Source of the DNA: Apostichopus japonicus
Lineage: Eukaryota; Echinodermata; Holothuroidea; Aspidochirotida; Stichopodidae
Reading direction: 5' to 3'
DNA length: 60,000 nt
Assembly (NCBI RefSeq): GCF_037975245.1
Contig: NC_092573.1
Coordinates: 26,071,265-26,131,264, forward strand
Shown: piece by piece, positions 24,601-36,600 of the stretch
Numbering within the stretch: the first letter of the stretch is position 1
Layout: each line of letters starts with the position of its first letter
Program-made: the position numbers and the translations under genes
The notes under the pieces: generated by a model
What the model was told of the DNA's origin: nothing
Database searches by the model: none
Seen by the model: only the letters and a program-made list of their open reading frames with translations

Positions 24601-27600
24601 CGTCTCACCAAATTATAACTAACTTGAATCCCTGAATAGTCGCATGAGGTCCGCACGATACTATATCAGAGATTACACAGTTTATAAATAATGACCACTG
24701 CATTTCATGGGCACGACAATTTGTCAATCAACAGAAGGGGGACGGAAGGGGGACGGAAGGGGGACGGAAGGGGGACGAAAGGGGGACGGAAGGGGGACGG
24801 AAGGGGGGGTAGTGTAACAGTATACTGTCCACCCGTTGAATATGTTGTAATATGTTACCTTTCAATTCCTGTTGTATTGTTCTATATATGTTACCTTTCA
24901 CTTCCTGTTTTGTAGGCTTCTTCTTCTTTTTCTTTGGCTCCTTTTGTTGCCGTCCCGGTTTCTTTTTCTTGTTTTTGGTTTTTGATTTTTCACTTTTGTC
25001 AGACTTCTTGGCGGATTCTGTCAACGTATGATACATAAACTTATATATCAGTATAGAGTTAGTCAAACTGTTTACCGTTCTGTGTCATTATAAACTAACG
25101 GTTAAGTCTGTAATAACCGAAATGTGCTCAAATGATTGACATTCAATGATCTCAAAATTGATCGCGTGAAGTAAGTTAAAATATTAATCAATTTGTTTGT
25201 ATATGAAGTTAAACTAGGTCACGTGGTTCTCATTTGCATGAAGACAAATCAAGCCATGCACATACAAGTTATTAGTGTAATTGAATGACTCCCTATATAA
25301 TAAACACATAGGAGATAAACGTTACTGACACCAAATGAAGGACATGTGTAGGATAGGAACAATAATGAATGCAGATGGTATTACATTATTGTTTAAGTCG
25401 AATATCTTCTCATCATTTCAATGATAGTAACGAGATTAAATGAATTAATGACATTCAGGTGCATGCCCGTGCTTTAATGCAATTTAACGCTTCTAGGCCG
25501 ATACCCAAAACCTACCCGTTTTATCCTCCTGGCTATTATCCTTCTCTGTGACGGTTTCGTCTACAACCGGCACCAATGGGTTATGAACCGGTTCGTCAAC
25601 AATCGCGGTGTTTGATCCAATGGTGTTGCCTAAGTCTGTTGGTACTTCAGGCTGTACATGCTGCATTGGCGGTACGTAATACTCGTATATGACAACCGGA
25701 TTTTCTGTTCGAACAATAATCTGGTACGAAGAATGGATGGAAAGTATTTAAAGTGAGTAATACAGTGACATGGAATAGGCTCTGTTTACCCCTAATGTAC
25801 ATAACAAAGTTTAGTTTATTAACTTAGAACACCAGCACACATTTGTCCCTACACACTGTGGCACTTTATATCTTTAGAATTTTTTTTACAAGGGTGAATA
25901 AAAGACTCTTACATCGAAAGATTGGTATTCAGGCGAGGATCAGGAATAAGAGGGGGAGGGGTGGGGTGTGGGTGAGGTGTGTTGACCCCCTTTATGAGCA
26001 TGCCCAAAAAGGAAGATATTAGCACAAAATGTAGACCAAATTATAGACCTAAACGATAGCATAAATATGGCAAGAAATGCGGAAATTATAATTCTTTAAA
26101 ACATTTTATACTGAGTACTTACAACGATAACACTACACACTAGCTTTGAACATTAATGATTTCAATGCAAAGTCGTTTACCCAAAGTGCACATACATCTG
26201 CATTTCATTCATGCTTTAATTAAAGAGTTTGTATATTTGCAAAAGTTTCTGACTTCTGTTGACCTCAAATGACCTTTGACATTCATAGAAATAGAAAGGT
26301 TATTACACTCACTAATCTGGATCTAAATATCAAGCATTACGTTCATCCCTGCCTTTACATTTGCAGTTATCAGGTTCACAAGGTTCACAAGGTTGTCAGA
26401 CTTCTAACAATTTCACTAGAGTTTTTCTAAACCACTCATCGTCTTCATGCCAAGTGTGAAGTTCAACCAATATGTGTATACAGGCAGGTGTTATATGCAC
26501 ACATACACACACATACACACACAAGCGCGCTATCACCATCGCATGGATTCCTATTTTCATTTTTGCAAAGAATATAAAGTAACTCAGAGATGTTTATTTG
26601 CTTCTGATAAGAACATAGGAGTTTGGTGGGTAAGAATCTCCTGCATTTTGGTAACTCTTTTGCAATGTTAGGATGTTAAATGTGTGTGTGTGAGTATGTG
26701 TGTTCTTTGAAGGGGTGGGTGGGGGGGGGGTGGTTTGGGTGCAGGGCAATACTTATTGTCATTTAAAGAAGTCAATTTCCTGGTCAACCTTGTCGGTTAA
26801 ATAATGCCTGTCTGGCGAGGGGAGGCTACCAGCGACAAGGCGGATTGAATATCGTAGTAAATGGTTTGCATCCCTACATTCCCGATCTGTCAGTAAACCC
26901 ATCATCAACATGGCGGCGATGTAGCATGACGTATATATACAAACAAGCAATCTTTACGAGCCGACCTCTGCAACTGTCTGTCGATGTCTTAATGAACAAG
27001 GAGTATACAACTGACAAATGCATCATATCTTCCAAGGGTGTAGTCCATTTAGTGTGTCTATTAAGCCTTGTCGATAGAGACGTACAAACGCACCGGCTCA
27101 TACAAGGGAGTCAATACAGTGGTTCATGTCTCTACTGTCTCTACGATGCATGGAACATGAGATATACTTGACTACCATCTTGTCAGAAATTCAACATATT
27201 ATTTCTCGAAATGGAGATAATATCATGCGAGTTTTGCTAACTTGCTGACAAAATTGAAAAAAAAAGAGATTTTGCCGAAAGCTGCACGAGTGAATGTAAA
27301 TATTCCATCGTCAATTGATATGATAAAGCACAACGTCCATCAGCACATAGGCCTACCTTATAGAAATCTTAGAGAATGAAAATGTGTGCTTTACTAGAAA
27401 AGGTCATATCCTAAGATGATTGTCAACCGTTGGGGAGGACGAAATTAAAGATTTACACTCCTCTGAGAGAGACAGCGAAAGAAACATATATGGTAGTAAA
27501 TTATGTATGAAGACTTCAATGGCATTTTACTTTTCCCAAAATTTGAGTTCATTTCTTAGCTTTTTTATTGTTATATGAAACATGTTCGGCTATATTTTGA

Positions 27601-30600
27601 CAGTCTGTCCTCGACCTAATTATGTGCTATCTCGTTATGGCACTTTTTTTTTGCATGGGATATTATCTATTCATACAAAGAAGTGTTTGATTGCACAGGA
27701 GCGCGACACCTACGTATGTAAACAATACACAATGATTCAACAGTTACAAATACTACACCGAATCTAGTTCAATTTCACGCAGTCTATATTTATGACTATG
27801 AAAAACCTAATGGCTGTTTGGGTTAATGGACGGTAGGCTATTTCTTTTTAATTACTAAGTTGACCACTGTTACACTTCTATTTCTTGAAATGTTTCAGAA
27901 AACAAGAAATGTACTTACGCGCTTCGTGATTCATTTTGTCGGAGAGGGGGCATAGTTTTAAAAACACGTATCAAGTGGTAAAGGTCAAGAAGGAAAGATA
28001 GTGACCTGACGGGACGAATCGGTTGCTGCACAAATATTGGCCCCTGTACCTTAATTGCGTTTACAGACATAATCATGTTACCATCAAAACAGTAACCTAT
28101 TCGTGTCGTCATATTATCTTTCCATGATAAAACATTGTATTATGAACTTGGAGACCAAGAAGTATAGCAACTTCCCAAGTTTGTCCTTCCATTCCATAAT
28201 GAGAGGAAGATGACAATAAGAAGTGATGTCCAACCCCAATCCCTTCTCCTTTTTAAGCTTAGAGCATCTATAAAATACTCTAGAACATTCGAGCGAGTAA
28301 TCCATTAATATATACAACTGAGCAGTGTGGAGGAGCGGAGTTCCATCAGAGCTTCATCAAAATCGACCTACTTTTCAGCAGGCTCTTGGTCGTAATTCGG
28401 ATGTGTAAATAGACAGTTTGAAGCAAAATATCAGATTGGTTGTAGGAACAAAGGATGTGGTGATATATAAGTCTGTGCTCGGTTCTGTTGAAAGATGTCA
28501 GTAAATATTCTATTTTTCAACAAGTGTCTATACAATTTAAATCACCATGCGACGTTCCCCGTGTGTCCTGAAGATACAGTTAAATGACAATTAATAACAC
28601 ACTGTGGAAGTTATAGATTTGAAGTGAATAGGCAGACCTATATATCTATATAGGATATTATCGTTAGTTGCACTCCTAAGGCACATGCGGACCTGGGAGC
28701 AATAAACCATTGTTTAGTCTGGGACATGACGATTGCTTTACATGTCCACAGCTGTCAGCCGAACATAATTAAAGAAAAGGGACAAAACGGAGTTTGAAAC
28801 CTTTGAAAATGAGTAGAGAGCCTTGCAACCTCAAGACACATACAGCACAACATATATACAAGGGGCTGCTTCACATATACCGTACACCCGATACACATAG
28901 AGAATACAGTAGATACTGTAAATACCGTGCTATTCGATGCAGACCGTTTCATGTTTTGTCGCCAAACTTAACCCGATGACCTATCTTTCGATAAGTATTT
29001 GACACCTATATTGAAATCCGAACCACTCCTCTCTTCTTTGCCACATTCTTGAGATCTATAGAACTGTTGTTGTTTGTTGTTTTGCTGTTGTTATCAGATC
29101 AGACAACGTAATTATATCAACAAATTGTGAAAGCTGTCTGTAGATACTATCACCAAAATATGAACATACAAACCCAGAAATGATAATTGTTTGACGATGC
29201 TTCAACGATGTGACGATGAAAATATCAACTTCCAGTACTGCAGGTTACTATAAAAATACAAGTTGATGCCGTATAACTATATCATATAATAATAAATAAT
29301 AATAAAAATGTATTTATAAAGCGCAAGAAAAATTCCATAAAGCATGATCAGAGGCGCTTTTACATAATTCAAATATTTAAAAAAAAGTATAAAATACAAA
29401 CAAGAAGGTAACACTAAAACTGAAAACTAACCAATAAACTAACCACTAAACTAACCAGAAAACTAGCCAGTAAAATCCAATACTTAAAATACAACAATAT
29501 ATCTTAGTGAGGAAGGCTAAAAACGATGACATTGTCATGACTGGACATGTTGTGCTCAAGTGTCTACCAAACATGTTCAATCTTTTAACAAACACAAGAA
29601 GAAAAAAAAGTGACAGAAATCAGAGAGAAACTATAGAATCCGGAACGGAAAAGACTCTCAGCTTACCGATATCTGGACTACAGAATTGACTGGCCCGGGA
29701 CTGGTGATCTTTTCATACCCATCTCTTCGCCTTTGGTATGTAAAAGGCGCCCCTGCTACTGTGAAAGTACCCGGATGATTTACTGCCCAGTTACCATTTA
29801 GATAAAATCGGTCGTTCACGCTTACAGCTATTGAAATAAGAGAATAATCGCATGGGAATGTCACCTTTCGTGCGTTAAATTAATTAATGATTGTCATCAT
29901 AGTCGAATCATATTATGATTATGCTGACTTAACCTCAGTTTATAAAACCAAGATGTTTAGCCGCCTGAGCAGCTGGGAAGGGGACGGAAGGAATCTCCGG
30001 GTCAACTGATGTCATATATAATTAACATCTCGATACGTTGGTCAATTTCAACAGCCACCTCCTCCCCTCAGTGGGGGGGGGGGGTAGTGCCACTACCATT
30101 TAGAGATTGAAACACCGCCTACAAACATCTTCCCACGGAATCAAGGTATTAGTTCCTCTTTCCTCTACAAACAGCCCTGACTGAAGCGTAATATCATGTA
30201 TTTCGTTTATTTTCGTTATAATATTCCTCTAGTTTCTCTGATTTTTTCCGAGTAATTTTTTTTACACTCTCTTCTTGATCTGTCCACTTCTAATTCAGAA
30301 GGTGAGGGGTAACTAAAGATGATGGGAAAGGAATAGGTATATAGGGCCTCCATAAAGAAGATATGGTGTTTGCGATCGTCAAACAATCGGAGACCCTTCG
30401 GCATGTCTGTACACTGATACACTACGTTCATGATATCCCGATATTTACTCGCTGGTAAATATGCGTCCGAGATATTATTATGAAGAAAGTAAAATTAAAA
30501 ACTGAATATATTACCGAGATAGTTCACGTCACTTGCTTCTTCCACTGTGATATTCGTCGTTCCAGGTTGAAATGTCAACACATCGTAGTAGTGGAACAGC

Positions 30601-33600
30601 TCTGCAAGAAGATCAAAAGGAAACTCATGTTTTGGAAAAAAGTAATCGAACCAAATTGGGTAATATTTTGCTTAAAGTTTCATCAAAATAATTAATTGTC
30701 TGTTCTCAAGATCCTTTTGTCAAACTGATTTAATGGGTAGGCAGGCATCAGTATGTTGGCATTAATGGGTAGGCATCAGTATACTGGCATTAATGGGTAT
30801 AGGCAGGCATCAGTATGTTGGCATTAGGTCATTAATCCTGGGCAGTCATATACTAAAGATGGCAGTCAGTGTTGAGCGGTGTTTGATGGTTACTTATACT
30901 GTAGATTGTAGAGTTTCACTAATTAACTATGAAAAAACCAACCATCAAACAAACATTTCATTTACAAACCTTCTTCTGCTACTTTGGTTGTGAATGTCCC
31001 TGAAAAGAAACCACAAGAGTGGTTGGTTCCACCGCATTCCCCGCAGCTGTCGTATCGCATTAGTGAATCCAGTTGGTTATCACAGCCTACGCTCTGCCGG
31101 TCATGGAAAGAGAAAAGGTAACACCCCTAAATACTCGTGGGATGGAAGTAAGTGGGGCAGGGGGCTATCTGTTTACATCGACAACTTCTAACACAGAATT
31201 TGACTCAAGCTATAAAACACTTCAAAATCTGATATTTTTGACAAGTCTTTGTTCCTTTTAGTTACCGTAAATTTTGGACTCCTCAATAGAGTGGCTGATC
31301 TGCGTAGTTTAGCATACGACAGACTTGTATGAATCGAGTCCGAACTCGTTTGTGTACTCACAAGAGTTGAAAATCACGCAGCTTACTCGTATTTGTGAAT
31401 TTGCATTTGTACTCATGCTGGGGACCTTGTACTCATTCACATTGTCGGAATATTTTATCACTCTACAAGTCTACCATAGAACTCATCAACGCTTTCGAAA
31501 GATGGATTCCTAAATTTAATTTAAGTTAGAGTGGGGGGGGGGGGAATTAACCATGGTGACGTACAAGAATGGATCGGACATGAAACCTCATACTATGGTG
31601 CCCCACGAAATGGATGTGGGTCCAGAAACACCTCTCCGATGTTGGCAGAGACCGTCCAATATCCTCATGGTGGAGGAACTAGGGTGTTTTTTTTGGGGGG
31701 GGGGGAGGGGTGCAATTTACTGAGAAGCGGTTCATAAATTCACAAGTTCATCCTTACCCTACATTGACCTTTGATACAGACTCCTCCTCCATTGTTTTTC
31801 CTGCATTGTGTTCCATCTACGACGACTCCAAGGTTCCTACTGATGGTGTTAGTTGCATCCACGTTTTTCTCACAGAGTAAGTTACATCCATCATTAGCTA
31901 TTGAGAAAAGAACATAAAAGGTTTGTACTAAACACACTAATGTTACGAACATATGCAGGCCCGGCGATGACAGGTGTGTCAAGCCCTTGCCCACCCCAGT
32001 TTGGTTGTCAGGGGTTGTCGAGAACATATAAAATATCTGACGGCGATGTTTTATGAGGGAGATGTTCCATGCAGGCAGTCTGATTTGTGATCTCCCACAT
32101 GTTTAGCGGGATGGAATTGGTAGTGTTTGGGTTCACGTCTGGGTCCATGTCTGGGTCCATATCTGGGTCCATGTCCGGGTCCATGTATGGGACCCAGTGT
32201 CTGGGTCCATGGGTCCAGGTCGGGTCCATAGGATCATTGTACGATGCCAATGATCTATATGTTCGGTAAAGAGTAGGCCTAAACTTATCATTCCTCCTAT
32301 CTGAGATAACTATTTTTGAGAGAGGCGAAAGTTTTAACACTTTGCCAACTCTTGTCGAGTAACATAAAATTGTCTTGACCATGCTCGATAGACCAATTAG
32401 TTTTAATTTTAGTATATATACCACAAAACTTAATTATGTACATGCTACAAACATTCGAATTTCTCTTCTCGAAATTTCGACTGTTATATGAGAAGTTTGT
32501 AGAAATTTCGGCATTTAACGTCGAAATTGCGACATTTTATCGAAACTATTTGGCGCTTTAACTCGAAAATATCGACGTATGATCAGGTTCCGATTTGTCA
32601 AAATAAAATGGATCCCTTGATGGTGTTCAATTGTTCGTTGTGTGTATTGTATCAATGACGTTTGGAGAAGTTTTGTTTTGTTAGTTTATGGCGTTGTCCA
32701 GAAATTAGAGACTCTGTCGGGACAAACATCACCACAATATGTCATATTGTACCTCCTAAAACTATTACACTGACTGCAGTTGGTCTAGTGCAGTTGACAC
32801 AATGCCGTATGCTACATTGTGATATTCTCTATACATGAGATGCAGTATCGTTGTATGTGGTAACCATTGTCAAAGACAAAACGTAAACACGTTATCAGAT
32901 CACGTGAGCGTTCATATGACTATATAATCGTGACATGAGTAACGCGTTCGTGATCTGATCCCTTGCCGATTCGGGATCGTAATCACGAGCTCGTGACCAC
33001 GGTGTTTGCCTGTGATCTGATAACGTGCTCGTCATCAGAGTGTGATCTGATGACGAGTGCTTGATACCGTGTGAACGCAACCAATGTGTAAGGACACAGA
33101 CAAATCCATCTGCAGATACGATATAGCACTGACGGTATATGGTTATTATCTCTGGATGCAACACATGCAGACAGAAGAAATCCACATGGTCTTCAAAACT
33201 TGACCTCTCGCATTCGCCCCTGGCATTAATTTGATTACAGTAATTCACAACAAACTAAAACTGCCATCACTTTCAACAGTCAGAATACAAGTTACATCTG
33301 GGCGATTGATTTCAACGGGGTAAATTTTAACACATCATCATCAGCTAAGACTAGAGGCAGAAAAACAGGTCACCGAACCTTCTCAGTGGGTCTTGACCCA
33401 ATGATTGGAGAAGAGCCTGAATCGGTGATGAGAATTGCATTGTGGGTTGACGTCGCCACACGCAGGCTAATTGTCCCAATGAAGATGCCGTACCTGGAAA
33501 GGTAATCTACCTGACTTAAGTCAACTGCACTGAACAGCAAAGATGAAATAAAGCAAGGACCTTGCAGAGTTTGCCAATGAACAACATAAAGTATAACGTC

Positions 33601-36600
33601 CTATTTTGTAGGACACAACGTTCTCAATTGTATACTTGAACGGCTGACAGCGTACATACTTTAAGCAGCTGAACATATGCAACCAGAGAGATATGTGAGC
33701 CTGAAGAATAGAATATCTGTACGCGTGAATATTACTTTGACACATTGACATTCCAAATTACTTCCAGCTGAGTTGCGAAGGATAGTAGCAGACAGTTACC
33801 TGTCTACATGAAGGGCAATGGTTTTGAGATCTGTAATAAATATATGTCAAAGTTTGAATATGATTGAGAATTATTTGACTCCTAACAGCAAACATACTTA
33901 GGGTGATAATAATGACGGTTAAAGGTTTATGACTGTGGCAACCAAATTAAATTTGAGACCATTAAGAAAGACCATCTTAGTCCAGGTTGGATTACTATAA
34001 GTTTTGAGAAATGATCCCTTTAACAAGTAACGGCCATCAATTAAAGTGACTGGACTAGTAAGTCTAATATACATAGACCATTAAGTCATTTCCTTGGATG
34101 CAAATCATGCATCACAACATTCAATGAGAAACCGTAAGAGTTTGATAATCTCAAAAGACGTGTTTACAGTACATTACAAATGTTGCAAGGACAAATGGTG
34201 TTGATTGTTGTCCAAGGTTACACGAAGTTACAAGAACATGTTTGGGAGGAGTTCTTAGAATATATAACAACAATGGCTTACCAGTTATATTAATATTTAG
34301 GGCTGCACTAATATCAAGACTAAAATCCTGCTTCAAGTCATACTTTAAATAAACAGAAAAATGAAAAGTACAATATGCCCTATATAGTGGATCATTAACC
34401 GCGTTGCTATAGGCGCGTCCTGTGCGCGGAAATAGAGCATGACAAATTCGATTCAATCAAAAATATACATTGCCCTAAGGGTCGTGTTAATATGATTTAC
34501 TTCTATCGTTTGTATTACTAAAAGAAATCTTTGAACAAGCAGCATAACGTGTTTAGAATGTCTTTCTTTAGAGACATGGTCTCAATTTCATTGACAAGCG
34601 ATCGTTTGCTGCAAGTATATAGTAAAGCCAATCATATGGGTCCTCTTAAATGGAAATAGCTGAAGTATGGATTTGCAAGAATCATTGTCAGTTGTTTGAT
34701 GTGAACTTTATCGATGACACGTTTTCAAGGTTATTATAATATCTAGAAGCTTACTCAGATATGTATCAAATTATATAAAAATAGCTAAAGGCAAAAATTA
34801 AATAGTGGAACAAGATTGAACAACTTCCTGACGCTTGTACGGGTTCTAGAACTCGGCCATCAGGTCATCAAACGGCGACCTGAGAGTAGGCTATGTGTGT
34901 GTTTGGCCTATGGAGGTCTATAACATACACATATTGAGCAAAGTATATGGATGGAGTGAAATGGTTCTTTATTACATTTGATTCTAAGCATTTAATCATG
35001 TTTGTTTTCGTCAGGGAAAACTAATTGACTGAAAAGTGACGGAATATTTTAGAATTAAATATTAAGAAGAAGTAAGCAATAACAAACCACATCCTGACAA
35101 GTTGTGGCCCGGAAACTTTATTCATATGATATTCCTTCAGCTGAAGTGAATTCTCATTTATATATGTCTGTACAAACATGATTATATGTATTTCATGAAC
35201 CAATCCTACAAAATGTTGCTTTAAAGGAGACACAAATCCAGCTATCATCTTAACTTTATATGTCGGAGACCTTTGAAAAGAACAACTCTCCAAAACAGCT
35301 AAAAACTGGTTTCCGTTTAGTTAAGTTTAAATGTCGAGTTTGGTGGCTGTAATGTTGTAAATCTGTGATGTCATATAGTGTCACTAGGATCTGAGACATT
35401 TCACTTTCTCTGCGTTTTTCTGTTCATATTTTCACGTTAGAACAGTGTTGACAGTGACAACAACGCTGCTATTAGAACACGTTACGGGCTTCGACTTTTT
35501 AGATTCCACAAGGTAAAACCCATTTCACATTTCAGAAAACATTGTAATAAATAAAGAAAAGACATTGAAACAGAGGTTGCTTCATGATGTTATATGTAGA
35601 CTTGGTAAAGTCTTTAGCATAAGTTGTAAAGGCTGGAGTATTAATCTGCCGACATATCTCCTAAATGGAATAAGGTCTTAGCTGTTTTGGGAAGTTTTTA
35701 TGACAATTCTCTCTGTCACTTAGATCAATGAAGATGGTTGGGTTTGTGTCTCCTGTCTGTGGAGGTGTGGAGGGAGTGAGGGTGGGGGAGGTGGGGTGGG
35801 GGAGGGGAGGGAGTTATTCATGACAGCTATATCTGTCACTTAGACCAACGATATTGACTGATCTTGCTTCTCTTTTAATGCAACATGCGGTTAGTTTCAT
35901 TGCAAGTTTGACTCGCAAAGTTATTGCTTTTCAGAAGTGGAACAAAGAGAGCAATCGACAAACCTTTGAATTAGGTGTATTATGTTGGGAAGCATTCGGG
36001 TGAAGAATAACATTTCCTGGATCAAGTACTAACCATTGACCTAATTTAACAACCATTAAGTCATGGTATCCTTCCTACTTGATATGCATCCGTCTCAGTT
36101 TGTTATATTCATCATTACGTATTACCACAAACAGTCGATTTGCCATATGGCATAGTACAAGTATAAACAAGAGATTAGTCATTGGGCCTGTATAATGCTT
36201 AATCCTCACCTTACAGGTGGAGTCGAAGGTCACGTGTCAGCGCGTTTTGAACAAACATTTTCGTCATTGTGTTGTTAAGCCAATTTCTCCGGTCAGGATA
36301 ATACCGCATTTGATCAATGAGTCCACGGTTATCGCAGTGAGTCCACGGTTACCGCACTTATATAGCCCAATGTTACTACAGTAATTCCACAGTTACCGCA
36401 GTAAGTCCACGATTACCGCACATATTCCAATGTTACTACAGTAAGTTCACAGTTACCGCAGTAAGTCCACGATTACCGCACATAGTCCAATGTTATTGCA
36501 GTGAGTCCACGGTTATCGCAGTTAGTCCACGGTTACCGCACTTAATCCAATGTTACCACAGTGAGCCCACGGTTATCGCAGTTAGTCAATGGTTACCACA

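Noticed and set aside
24691-24915. Plus-strand frame rich in Gly/Arg
   Set aside because: It is created by the GAAGGGGGAC repeat and lies antisense to the lysine-rich exon.
33334-33495. Open segment between ADAMTSL5 exons 3 and 4 with a TTTCCAG acceptor
   Set aside because: Joining exon 3 directly to exon 4 matches the conserved cysteine-rich domain; inclusion would insert unrelated sequence and lead to a stop in the compatible frame.
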